Of a DNA stretch of 64,000 nt, positions 8,914 to 17,113 are shown piece by piece. The notes under the pieces are model-generated. The model ran no database searches. It was not told where the DNA came from and saw only the letters and a program-made list of their open reading frames with translations. Within the stretch, counting starts at the first letter, position 1. Every line of letters starts with the position of its first letter. The position numbers were made by a program, and so were the translations under genes. This stretch comes from JAMZMI01 sp964353015 (GTDB lineage: Bacteria > Bacteroidota > Bacteroidia > Cytophagales > Cyclobacteriaceae), in assembly GCA_964353015.1 (NCBI GenBank), contig CAYGUA010000013.1, forward strand, positions 62,001 through 126,000, written 5' to 3'.

Positions 8914-9708
8914 TTAGGATATTTTACTAGGTGCATGAGGGTTGCCCACCATATATCTGGCATCATTGATATTCGCTCTTTTATCGGCATAATATTTTTC
9001 TCGCTTATCACCTTCCTTCAGAGGGTTATAAACTCCGTAGAGAATTCTTCGAGCAGTATCCGATCGATTATTTTTTGATCGATGAGGCAGTCTTTCTGTG
9101 AAGAAAATCACATCCCCGGGCTCAGTTTCTAATTGTTCCCACTTGAGGTTATCTTCTACCTTTTGCGCGATCTTAGAAAAACCGGGAGCATGTGCATAAG
9201 GTCTTTCCATTGGCAGTATTTCCAACTTATCTATAGCCCATGGCTCCACCACCTCAAAACAGCCATTGCTTTTGGTTGCACTATCCACGCTGATGAGCAC
9301 AGAGATATAGGGCGTTGTATCTTGATCGAACGCACCAAGATCACCACTTTCATAAGCAACACCATCCTGATGAGCAGCATGAGCACCTCCTCCAGAAGGT
9401 TTAAAGTTGATGCGTTCCTTGTATAACACAGGTTTCTCACCCATGAGCTCCTCTACAATAGCCAGAACTTTCGGGCCATTGATTATTTCACCAAGATCTG
9501 TATGATATGGAATGAAGTTCTCAATTCTGGAAAGCTTAGTCGGATCATCCATCTCGTAAAACGAAAGCCATTTAGACATGTCTTCAGGCCAGCCGGCTAT
9601 TTCCCCAATCCATTTGGAGATACTGTCACTTTCATCAGCGAATAGCCCTCCGAAAACCACATAGGAATGATGGCTCCAAAACTCCTTTTGTTCAGCGGTT
9701 AAGCTCAT
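8914..9708 (-). CDS. PhyH-family Fe(II)/2-oxoglutarate dioxygenase
   Basis: A PhyH-type dioxygenase of 264 residues from the ATG at 9708. This start is chosen because it gives a 4-bp ATGA overlap with the licD stop; an in-frame ATG at 9720 is less likely. Counting from 9720, the facial triad is HQD at 117-119 and H213 in LPHRS, with the 2-oxoglutarate arginine near 224-225. KERINFKPSGGG just before the HQD resembles phosphonate hydroxylases such as PhnY* and TmpA. A role in alpha-hydroxylating AEP or an AEP derivative is plausible. Hydroxylation of a lipid or sugar is the alternative. Confidence 0.75.
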   Translation of the reverse strand: MSLTAEQKEFWSHHSYVVFGGLFADESDSISKWIGEIAGWPEDMSKWLSFYEMDDPTKLSRIENFIPYHTDLGEIINGPKVLAIVEELMGEKPVLYKERINFKPSGGGAHAAHQDGVAYESGDLGAFDQDTTPYISVLISVDSATKSNGCFEVVEPWAIDKLEILPMERPYAHAPGFSKIAQKVEDNLKWEQLETEPGDVIFFTERLPHRSKNNRSDTARRILYGVYNPLKEGDKREKYYADKRANINDARYMVGNPHAPSKIS

Positions 9709-10301
9709 AATTTTTCCCAAAATCCGGTTTCCTGATTCCGCTTGGAATCAGTTCCTAAATACCCGTAAATGTATTCTAAATATTCCTTGGGTTTTGCCGG
9801 AATTAAACACGTTTTTCCTAGAAAATTCACACTCTGCAAAGGGTAGACTATTTTTTTTGGCATCTCTCTCCTTTCGCTCGGCCAACTGGTGTTTTCATAA
9901 TTCCTGACGGCATCTCCCAGATCTTCATAGAAATAAATATCTACATCAAACCCTTTATAATTGAAATACAATTTTGATCCACGATGACGGTGAGAAGAAT
10001 CGTAAAACCTCACTTTGGGTGAAAGTAAATGCCGCTTAGACAGAATCTTTTCATATGATTTTTCGTGCATACCAAAATCCACATCAATGTCGTGTGGAAT
10101 GATGCCCTTCTCTCTATGAACACCAAGCAAAGTTCCAAAATCCACCCAATACTCTTCATCAGATTGGTTAAGGAAATCCACGCTTATCTGAAAAAGTTCC
10201 TCAAGTATCTTAAGTTTTCTCTTTCTATAGCTACCGGGCCATGCATACAGGTATACCTGGATAAATCTCTGAATGTATTGGCTGATTCGTAAAAGGTTCA
10301 T
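9705..10301 (-). CDS. LicD-family phosphotransferase
   Basis: A 198-residue LicD-family protein with the hallmark DFGTLLG at 54-60 and HDIDVDF at 70-76, the nucleotide/metal site of the family. LicD enzymes move phosphocholine or similar groups from CDP- or CMP-activated donors onto glycans. Beside a complete AEP pathway the likely donor is CMP-AEP and the acceptor a surface polysaccharide or glycolipid. It is translationally coupled to the downstream dioxygenase and starts only 23 bp from the divergent Stealth gene. Confidence 0.85.
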   Translation of the reverse strand: MNLLRISQYIQRFIQVYLYAWPGSYRKRKLKILEELFQISVDFLNQSDEEYWVDFGTLLGVHREKGIIPHDIDVDFGMHEKSYEKILSKRHLLSPKVRFYDSSHRHRGSKLYFNYKGFDVDIYFYEDLGDAVRNYENTSWPSERREMPKKIVYPLQSVNFLGKTCLIPAKPKEYLEYIYGYLGTDSKRNQETGFWEKL

Positions 10302-10324
10302 AATATCGCATATAAATTAGCTAC

Positions 10325-11224
10325 ATGGCGAAGATAGAGGTTGATTTGGTTTATACATGGGTAGATGGAGCAGATACCAACCATATCAAAAAATGGATGA
10401 ACCATTCCGACAACCCAAAAGATGTAAACCCTGAACGATACAGAGACACGTATCAATTCCTAAAGTATAGTCTCAGATCTGTAGAGCAGAACCTCGACTG
10501 GTATCGAAATCTCTATATTGTAACCGCAAGACCTCAAGTTCCTGAATGGCTCAATGTATCAAATCCTCGAGTAAAAGTGATTCATCATGACGAGATTATT
10601 GATGAGGAATTCTTACCCACTTTCAATCCCAATTGCATTGAAAGTTTCCTTCACAAAATACCGGGCTTGGCTGAGCACTTCCTGTATATCAATGATGACT
10701 TCCTTTTTGGTCGCAAAACCGAACTAGAGGATTTTATGCCTGGTGCTAAATACCGGGTATTCAATACGCTATTTGGTGAAAATTTGAGTTGGAGAATCTA
10801 TGATGGTCTGAATGATGTCATTGGGCTTGGTATTATAGAACACACTCCACTTTTCATCAAGAAAGAATTTTGGAAGGAAATGGTAGAGATGTTTCCAGAA
10901 AAACAGTACAAAACAAGATCGAATAAGTTTCGCCAACCGGATGACTTAATGACGTACAAGTTCTATCGATATTACATGCTATCTCACCAACAAAAAATAA
11001 GTTCTGCTATTTCTTTCCCCCACCTATTGAAAATTAACACGTTTCACAAGATCACTAACGATCTATCTTATCAGAAAAAAGCAATACAGAAACTTGAAAG
11101 GAAAAAACCAAAATTTTACTGCCTCAATGATGATCAGAGAGACAACCCGAATAAGAATGTAGTCCAGCTGATAAAAGATTTTTTAGAGAGAAATTACCCT
11201 GAAAAAAGTAAGTTTGAAAAATAA
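10325..11224 (+). CDS. Stealth-family sugar-phosphate transferase
   Basis: A 299-residue Stealth protein. CR1 is seen as VDLVYTWVDG at residues 6-15. CR2 runs from about 38 to 130, with the RDTYQFLKYSLRSVEQ, PEWLN, LPTFNPNCIE and YINDDF elements. Stealth proteins include human GlcNAc-1-phosphotransferase and bacterial capsule enzymes that transfer hexose-1-phosphate from a nucleotide sugar, forming phosphodiester-linked polymers. Its divergent position next to licD suggests a glycan carrying both phosphodiester links and phosphonate substituents. Confidence 0.88.
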   Translation: MAKIEVDLVYTWVDGADTNHIKKWMNHSDNPKDVNPERYRDTYQFLKYSLRSVEQNLDWYRNLYIVTARPQVPEWLNVSNPRVKVIHHDEIIDEEFLPTFNPNCIESFLHKIPGLAEHFLYINDDFLFGRKTELEDFMPGAKYRVFNTLFGENLSWRIYDGLNDVIGLGIIEHTPLFIKKEFWKEMVEMFPEKQYKTRSNKFRQPDDLMTYKFYRYYMLSHQQKISSAISFPHLLKINTFHKITNDLSYQKKAIQKLERKKPKFYCLNDDQRDNPNKNVVQLIKDFLERNYPEKSKFEK

Positions 11225-11231
11225 GCAAGAG

Positions 11232-12047
11232 ATGAAATCCATAATTTCAGCAGCTACAGCAAAGTATTTCAACACCTTAATCAACCTCATTTATTCTCTC
11301 AATCGATCAAAGAATATGGATTTTACCTTTATTTTTTATGATCTGGGGTTGAACGCCTCTCAAAGAACGATTTTAGATGCGATATCTCTCAAGGTAAATT
11401 TTCATATAGAAACAGAAATATTCAATCCAAAGGATTATCCCCTGTTTATACATCCCGAAAATGGTTCTTATGCCTGGAAGCCAATAATCATTCATCACGA
11501 ATTTCTCAAAAGGAAAGGATCCGTTCTGTGGCTGGACAGTGCCAGCCTAGTACATTCTGATTTGTCGTCCATTTGGGAAGAGATCAAACAAAAAGGACTA
11601 TACATTCCCATTTCGGGTTCGGGAACTCTTGAATCTTGGACACATGCAGATACATTCAGGTTTTTTGATCCCACGGTTGAGGATAAAGCAAGGAACCGAT
11701 GTGGCGGATTGTGTGGGTTCAACTATGAAAATCAATTGTCCAGACAGCTCCTTGAAGATTGGAAAGATTACGCATCGATCGAAGAATGTATCATTCCAGA
11801 TGGTTCCAACCGTACAAACCATCGACATGATCAATCCATATTGACTATATTGCTAAATTTACCAAAATATAGCACTCTATATTTGACTGACGATGAAGTG
11901 AATATAAGTTCAAAAAATCCAATAAAAACAATTACCGTTAGAAACAAGCTCTCTGAAGGTTTCCCATTACGTTTACTTTGGCTAGCCAATATTTATTTCT
12001 GGTTTAGATTCAGGGCGGATATCCTGATAAATGAAATTAAGAAATGA
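11232..12047 (+). CDS. Putative glycosyltransferase (DUF1647-like)
   Basis: A protein of 271 residues from the ATG at 11232; a TTG at 11214 would overlap the Stealth stop. It shows a GT-A-like pattern: YAWKPIIIHHEFL, then VLWLDSA as a DxA-type metal strand, then a late HRHDQSILT segment in which DQ recalls retaining GT8-type enzymes. The family assignment to DUF1647-like transferases is tentative. It lies 7 bp after the Stealth gene and overlaps the next gene by 4 bp, so it is part of that operon. Confidence 0.55.
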   Translation: MKSIISAATAKYFNTLINLIYSLNRSKNMDFTFIFYDLGLNASQRTILDAISLKVNFHIETEIFNPKDYPLFIHPENGSYAWKPIIIHHEFLKRKGSVLWLDSASLVHSDLSSIWEEIKQKGLYIPISGSGTLESWTHADTFRFFDPTVEDKARNRCGGLCGFNYENQLSRQLLEDWKDYASIEECIIPDGSNRTNHRHDQSILTILLNLPKYSTLYLTDDEVNISSKNPIKTITVRNKLSEGFPLRLLWLANIYFWFRFRADILINEIKK

Positions 12048-12979
12048 CCTACTCTATAATTTTATTATTTCTTGTACCATTTATAGCAGTCAAAGCATAC
12101 AATTTTCTGTCTGGTAAACGATTATTACTTGATTTAATACATCTTTATCTCCTACAGAAAAAGGACATTCAAAAGCTTGACAGTGAATGTTCTACAAAAT
12201 TTCCAAAAAGTGATTTCATTGTCTCAATGACATCCCTTCCCTCTCGAATCGGTAAAACTGACCTCACCATAAAAAGTCTTCTCTGGCAGAAATTACCTGC
12301 CAAAGAAATCAGAATATACTTGCCAAAATTTTCAGAAAGAGAACAACTGACATATGAAATCCCAACATTTTTACGGAATTTAAAATGTGTTCAAATAATA
12401 TGGGTGGAAAAGGATTGGGGGCCCGCTACGAAGTTTATTCCGGCCTTACTTGAATTTGATGAAACACAGAGAATTCTGGTAGTGGATGATGATAACTGCT
12501 ACCCACCTACTTATCTATCTGACTTTCACAAATGGTCAGATAAGGTGCCGAACCAAATTTTAACGGGTAGCGGTTGGAAGGCCCCCGCGGATCTAATAGA
12601 CAGACCAACTACGCTTTTAAGCAATATTTTTCGAATACCCCCAACTCCTTTGCCCGGAACAAGAACACGGCAACCGCTAAAAACAGACATAATCCAGGGT
12701 TACGCGGGATACTTGATAAGCCATAAGTGGTTGGATATGGATAATATTCGGGACTATTCCAAAGCACCTCAGGCCAGTCGATTTGTAGATGATGTATGGA
12801 TCAGTGCTCACGCTATAGTTCCCAAATATATAATCCCGTTACGCCGATTTTGTTATGTCCCATGGTTTCGGAAGGACTTTTATAAAAGTACCAGCCTTGC
12901 ACGAATCAATACGCATGAGGATCACGACAAAAGGAATAATTCCACCTTACTTGCTTTCTTTGCTAACAGATGGAAATGA
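12044..12979 (+). CDS. Putative membrane-anchored glycosyltransferase
   Basis: A 311-residue protein with an N-terminal hydrophobic anchor (about 1-20) and a cytosolic GT-A-like domain: IVSMTSLPSRIG, then DWGPATKFIPAL, then ILVVDDDNCYP with the DDD metal motif near residues 146-150, then GSGWKAP. The pattern is that of poorly characterised transferases in bacterial polysaccharide loci. It is coupled by ATGA overlaps to both neighbours, within a four- or five-gene run. Confidence 0.6.
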   Translation: MTYSIILLFLVPFIAVKAYNFLSGKRLLLDLIHLYLLQKKDIQKLDSECSTKFPKSDFIVSMTSLPSRIGKTDLTIKSLLWQKLPAKEIRIYLPKFSEREQLTYEIPTFLRNLKCVQIIWVEKDWGPATKFIPALLEFDETQRILVVDDDNCYPPTYLSDFHKWSDKVPNQILTGSGWKAPADLIDRPTTLLSNIFRIPPTPLPGTRTRQPLKTDIIQGYAGYLISHKWLDMDNIRDYSKAPQASRFVDDVWISAHAIVPKYIIPLRRFCYVPWFRKDFYKSTSLARINTHEDHDKRNNSTLLAFFANRWK

Positions 12980-14412
12980 TGCATTCCAAACCAAAAGCTG
13001 GTCTCATTCTTCGATCCAGAAAATCACCAACTTGGATTGTTGGGCTAGTAAGCATACTTGCTACAAAGTATACAGTGTACCATATTCAAGATCCTACGCC
13101 AGAGGATATTCCGATAGGACTCAAAATTCATCTTTTTCTTGACAGGTTGCTTTTTTCTGGTTTTGAAAAAAAACGATTCATTTCATTAATTGAAGCCCCA
13201 TTTTCTACAGCAGAGTCTTTCGATCTATTGATTTTCTTTGATGAAAAATCGATTTTAAGATTCAAGAATTTTAAAAAAGCATGGCTGGTTCCTGACAATT
13301 CAACCATTGGCTATTGGGAAGTAATCCAGCAACTAGGTGTTGTAAGTATTGTGGTGCAGGAGGTAAAACCAGACGGAGAGAAACATGCCATTGCCACTTC
13401 TACTAAACGAACAGATCTATACTCCATATCCCGAAATAGAAAAAATTATAGAATTAGACTATTGATTCTCCTCGCAAGAATGGTAAATGAGAAATTTACC
13501 TATTGTAATACTGACTGTCCCATACCACCAGCGAACCTCAGAACAAATAAACCCAATGGCATATTCATCCATATGCACTACATCATTAAGCGTACATTTC
13601 ACAGGGAAGCAACATGGGGACTTTTTATATTACGAGCTACTAAAGCCTTACCGGTCACTCTGGATGATGCCATACCGTTTGAAAAACCTGATAAAACCCT
13701 TTGGGCAGATCCTTTCCCAATAGAATATGAAAATCAAAATTTCATTTTTATAGAAGAACAGCAACCGCACGAGCCGAAAGCCCACATAAGTGTGTTGGAA
13801 CTTTCAACAAACAATAAAATAATAAGCTGCACTCCAGTATTGACTAAACCTTATCACCTTTCTTATCCTTTTGTGTTCCAGCATGAAAAAGAATGGTACA
13901 TGATTCCCGAAACGAAGGAAGCCAAGTCCGTTCAAATTTTTAAAGCCAAAAATTTCCCTTATGACTGGGAATATGAAATCACCTTAATTGACAACATTTG
14001 GGCTGTGGACGCCACACCGTATTTTGATGGCAAACTATGGTGGCTCTTTGCCAATGTATGTGATCAGGATGGAGAGTCAGCCATCAATGATGAATTATGT
14101 CTTTACTATTCCGAGAATTTATTGTCAGATCAATGGACTCCACACCAAATGAACCCAATAGTTTCAGATGCAACTATGGCTAGACCAGCAGGAAGGATTT
14201 TTGAATATAACGGAAAAAAATACAGGCCTTCTCAAAACAGTATGCACCAATATGGAAAGGGGATTAATCTGATGGAAATCGAGGTATTAAATCCTGCTAA
14301 TTATAAGGAAAACCTGATTAGACAGTTTATACCTAACAATACGAATTTGAAAAGATATCATACTTTTCAGTATATGGGCGATAAAATAATAATTGATGGA
14401 ATCAGTGCATAA
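12970..14412 (+). CDS. Beta-propeller protein related to GINT1/formyltransferase propellers
   Basis: A 480-residue protein. The N-terminal third is formyltransferase- or GT-like and unclear. The C-terminal part (about 200-470) repeats the five-bladed GH43-like propeller signature: LWADPFP, YPFVFQHEKEWYMIPET, FPYDWEYE, DATPYFDGKLWWLFAN, DQWTPHQMNPI, ARPAGR and QYGKGI. In plants this propeller is the N-terminal domain of GINT1, which glycosylates inositolphosphoceramides; in bacteria it occurs in sugar-modifying proteins. ATGs at 12976 and 12979 are also possible starts. The substrate is unknown. Confidence 0.55.
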   Translation: MEMMHSKPKAGLILRSRKSPTWIVGLVSILATKYTVYHIQDPTPEDIPIGLKIHLFLDRLLFSGFEKKRFISLIEAPFSTAESFDLLIFFDEKSILRFKNFKKAWLVPDNSTIGYWEVIQQLGVVSIVVQEVKPDGEKHAIATSTKRTDLYSISRNRKNYRIRLLILLARMVNEKFTYCNTDCPIPPANLRTNKPNGIFIHMHYIIKRTFHREATWGLFILRATKALPVTLDDAIPFEKPDKTLWADPFPIEYENQNFIFIEEQQPHEPKAHISVLELSTNNKIISCTPVLTKPYHLSYPFVFQHEKEWYMIPETKEAKSVQIFKAKNFPYDWEYEITLIDNIWAVDATPYFDGKLWWLFANVCDQDGESAINDELCLYYSENLLSDQWTPHQMNPIVSDATMARPAGRIFEYNGKKYRPSQNSMHQYGKGINLMEIEVLNPANYKENLIRQFIPNNTNLKRYHTFQYMGDKIIIDGISA

Positions 14413-15136
14413 ACCGTCTGACCCTGGCAACATACTTGTAGTTATCACGAATCATAACCTGAATGATCAGGCAATTCAACTTAAAAATGATTTTCTACTG
14501 TATTGTGAAACCAAACTAATCGACAGTGGTTCCAATATCAAAAAAGAACAGCTTCAGTATTTCGATCATCTATTACCCAACGTTTACTATTCTGGTTTAT
14601 TAAATAAAGCATTTGAATGTCTCCAGAAATCCCAAAAGACGATATTGCTATTTGTCGCTTCAGATGTGCAAATTCCAAACTATCGGCTTCTGCTTCAAAA
14701 TTTGATGCATGCCTTTAATAAATTAAATGTGGGTGTGTACGCACCTTCAGCTGATTATTCTTGTCATGCTCAGATGCAACCCAAAGCATCACGCAAATTA
14801 CGGAAAGTAACTTTTACGGATGGATTCTGCTTTGCTGTCAGTAAGGATATCCTTTCTGGCCTATGTCCCGTGGATACAAAAATCAATTACCTAGGGCACG
14901 GCTTAGATATCTATCTGGGATATCTTGCAATGGCTAGCGGTAAGCACAACGTCGTTGATCATGACATTATCGTGATTCACCCGGATGGAAGTGGTTATAA
15001 TGACGTATTGGCGAGAAAACAGCGAGATAGATGGTATAGAACAAAAAGCGGGAAGTCAAGGATTTTTCACTGCTTAGCCTCTATAGATTGGCTCAAAAAT
15101 AATTTTGGGTTGTGGTTATTGAGAATGATGTTTTGA
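14396..15136 (+). CDS. GT2-like glycosyltransferase, copy 1
   Basis: A 246-residue protein that starts with a short GT-A-like strand (NILVVITNHNLND) and has IDSGSN near 43-48, LLFVASDV near 86-93 (DXD-like position) and GLDIYLGYLAMASG near 175-188. It is clearly paralogous to the gene at 16328-17113 over its whole length: both share PNVYYSGLLNK/RNVYYSGLLNK, FCFAV and NYLGHGLDIYLGYLAM/NFLGHGLDIYLGYLAM. The ATG at 14396 overlaps the previous gene by 17 bp. The function is probably sugar transfer in the same glycan. Confidence 0.6.
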   Translation: MESVHKPSDPGNILVVITNHNLNDQAIQLKNDFLLYCETKLIDSGSNIKKEQLQYFDHLLPNVYYSGLLNKAFECLQKSQKTILLFVASDVQIPNYRLLLQNLMHAFNKLNVGVYAPSADYSCHAQMQPKASRKLRKVTFTDGFCFAVSKDILSGLCPVDTKINYLGHGLDIYLGYLAMASGKHNVVDHDIIVIHPDGSGYNDVLARKQRDRWYRTKSGKSRIFHCLASIDWLKNNFGLWLLRMMF

Positions 15137-15204
15137 AATCCAATGAGCACTTTCTTTAACTGACTATTTTATAATACAACCTCTTTAACTGCACAAACTT
15201 CTCC

Positions 15205-16038
15205 TTAATCAATATCACTAAGGTATTTTTTTGTTGCTAACTCAGTATCTACTAGTTGATACTTTGGATGATCATAGGTTTCAAAATATTGGACATTCCT
15301 CCAATTATCCAATGTTTGTTTTGAAACATCTCCCCTTTTAGCTTTGACTTCCATAAACCAATTGAAAGATTGTATCGAATAGTGATTTAAATGAACAGAC
15401 GATTTTTCCAGTAACTTCTCACTTATCCTTGGAACCGTGAAATTTTTAGATAGGATAATACGATCCAAGACCGAATCCACACGTCTCCCTTTCAATAGGG
15501 AAGAAGTATGCACATCAAATTCAGATACCCAGCAAGATTTTAGAAGTGTCTTACCCCATGACCTGTACTTATTACTCATTCCAGGATTCTTAGTGCCAGT
15601 ATAGGCAGCCCGGGTGGTAAAAGATTTAACAACAGCTTTAGGCTGATCTATGTAACCAGATGAAGTAAACATTTTCCATGGGACATTAATACACCCAATG
15701 TTATCAGGAATGGAATGGAGAAAATTGGATATTTTATCAAATGGATGTCTGCTATACATAAATTCATCAAGGTCACAGATCAATATCCATTCAGTTTGTT
15801 GTTTTACAGGAATAAAGTATTTATTGTATAATTCTATCTGAGAATTTGGCTTACTATCAACGAAAAGCGTAACAGTACCATCATCAATATACCTCTCTAA
15901 CAAGGGCATATAATTATCATTGCTTCCGTTATCAATCAAATAAAAATGATCAACACCCTCACTTAAATAATGCTGTAGCCATTCGCTTAGTATATGTGAT
16001 TCATTCTTGAAAATGGCTCCAACTGACAGATAATACAT
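15205..16038 (-). CDS. GT92/Glyco_tranf_2_4-like glycosyltransferase, copy 1
   Basis: A 277-residue protein with the FKNESHILSEWLQHYLSEGVDHF opening split around the conserved KNE and EWL residues, the LIDNGSNDN strand and the LICDLDEFMY metal motif near 86-95. This pattern is seen in GT92 and Glyco_tranf_2_4 families. It is paralogous to 19605-20471 (shared VPWKMF, HLNHYSIQS/HLNHYAIQS and VKAKRG/VKCTRG). It is on the minus strand between two plus-strand GT2-like paralogues, so it is probably transcribed alone. Confidence 0.65.
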   Translation of the reverse strand: MYYLSVGAIFKNESHILSEWLQHYLSEGVDHFYLIDNGSNDNYMPLLERYIDDGTVTLFVDSKPNSQIELYNKYFIPVKQQTEWILICDLDEFMYSRHPFDKISNFLHSIPDNIGCINVPWKMFTSSGYIDQPKAVVKSFTTRAAYTGTKNPGMSNKYRSWGKTLLKSCWVSEFDVHTSSLLKGRRVDSVLDRIILSKNFTVPRISEKLLEKSSVHLNHYSIQSFNWFMEVKAKRGDVSKQTLDNWRNVQYFETYDHPKYQLVDTELATKKYLSDID

Positions 16039-16327
16039 CGAATACTTAATTATATTAGATTAAAACTTAATATGTCTGTGACGAATGTTGTTGATCATCA
16101 TCAAATATTGATCCTATATTTTTCTCGAAAATTGTTAAAGAAGTCTGAAATTTTTGATGAAAAAAAACCATAATTGCGCACCTTCCAATCATTCATTCAG
16201 TTCGTTCTACCACATATCCATGCAATTTATCAAAATCATTCTTTTTGCTATTTCTAGCATGGGTTAACAATGGAATATATATTCGCAAATATTAAACTCC
16301 AAAAAATATTAGTTTCAGATTGCTCTA

Positions 16328-17113
16328 ATGAATTTAAATGAATTTGATGGCATTTTTGTCACGATAGCCAACCACAACAATAATGGTCACGCCATTCAAC
16401 TCAAGAATGGATTTGAGCCATTTTGCAAAACGGTTCTTATAGATAGTGGTTCCGACATCAAACCAAATGAAATAGTTCACTTTGACCATGCCTTACGAAA
16501 TGTCTATTATTCTGGTCTACTCAATAAAGGGAACGAGTGTTTCCAAGCCTCTGATAAAAAGATATTACTATTCATCACATCTGATGTGAGAATCGCAGAC
16601 TTCCAGAAGTTGCTCTACAGAATCAAATTAGCATTCGATAAATTCAATGCAGGCGTATATGCCCCCTCCGCTATCAACGCCAACCACCCTCAAATGAAAC
16701 CCGGAAATTCCCAAAAACTTAAGAGAACTACCTTTGCCGAGGGATTCTGCTTTGCCGTTGAAAGGAGGCTTATTGATACAATGTGCCCAATAGATACCAA
16801 AATCAATTTCCTCGGCCATGGCTTGGACATATACCTGGGATACCTTGCCATGAAGTACCGTAAATATAGCCTTATTGACCAAAGCATCGTGGTGTTCCAC
16901 GCTGAGGGTACGGGTTATAATAGCAAAGAGGCTTTTAGGCAAAATATTGCATGGTTTGAAGGCCATGATGAAAAAGCCAGACGATTCAAGCGATTAGCTT
17001 TCAAAAATTTTCTTAGAAACAGATTGGGGTTATTTTTAATTTGGGCATTGACTATTGATCGAAAAAGAGAGTTTTTCAAAACCTTAAAGCTATTCGGAAA
17101 TCAAATTAAATAA
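16328..17113 (+). CDS. GT2-like glycosyltransferase, copy 2
   Basis: A 261-residue paralogue of the gene at 14396-15136. It has FVTIANHNNNGHAIQLKNGF, IDSGSDIK, LLFITSDVRI, GFCFAV and FLGHGLDIYLGYLAM in the same order. The two copies are diverged in DNA, so the duplication is not recent. About 290 bp without another gene lies upstream (16039-16327), AT-rich, with no element I can identify. Its stop overlaps the convergent ABC exporter by 8 bp. Confidence 0.6.
   Translation: MNLNEFDGIFVTIANHNNNGHAIQLKNGFEPFCKTVLIDSGSDIKPNEIVHFDHALRNVYYSGLLNKGNECFQASDKKILLFITSDVRIADFQKLLYRIKLAFDKFNAGVYAPSAINANHPQMKPGNSQKLKRTTFAEGFCFAVERRLIDTMCPIDTKINFLGHGLDIYLGYLAMKYRKYSLIDQSIVVFHAEGTGYNSKEAFRQNIAWFEGHDEKARRFKRLAFKNFLRNRLGLFLIWALTIDRKREFFKTLKLFGNQIK

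Noticed and set aside
7594..10301. Classical phosphocholine (Lic) pathway
   Set aside because: No LicA/LicB-like choline kinase or transporter is beside licC/licD-like genes, whereas a full AEP pathway is. The kinase-like gene at 31161 is far away and lacks the Brenner histidine.
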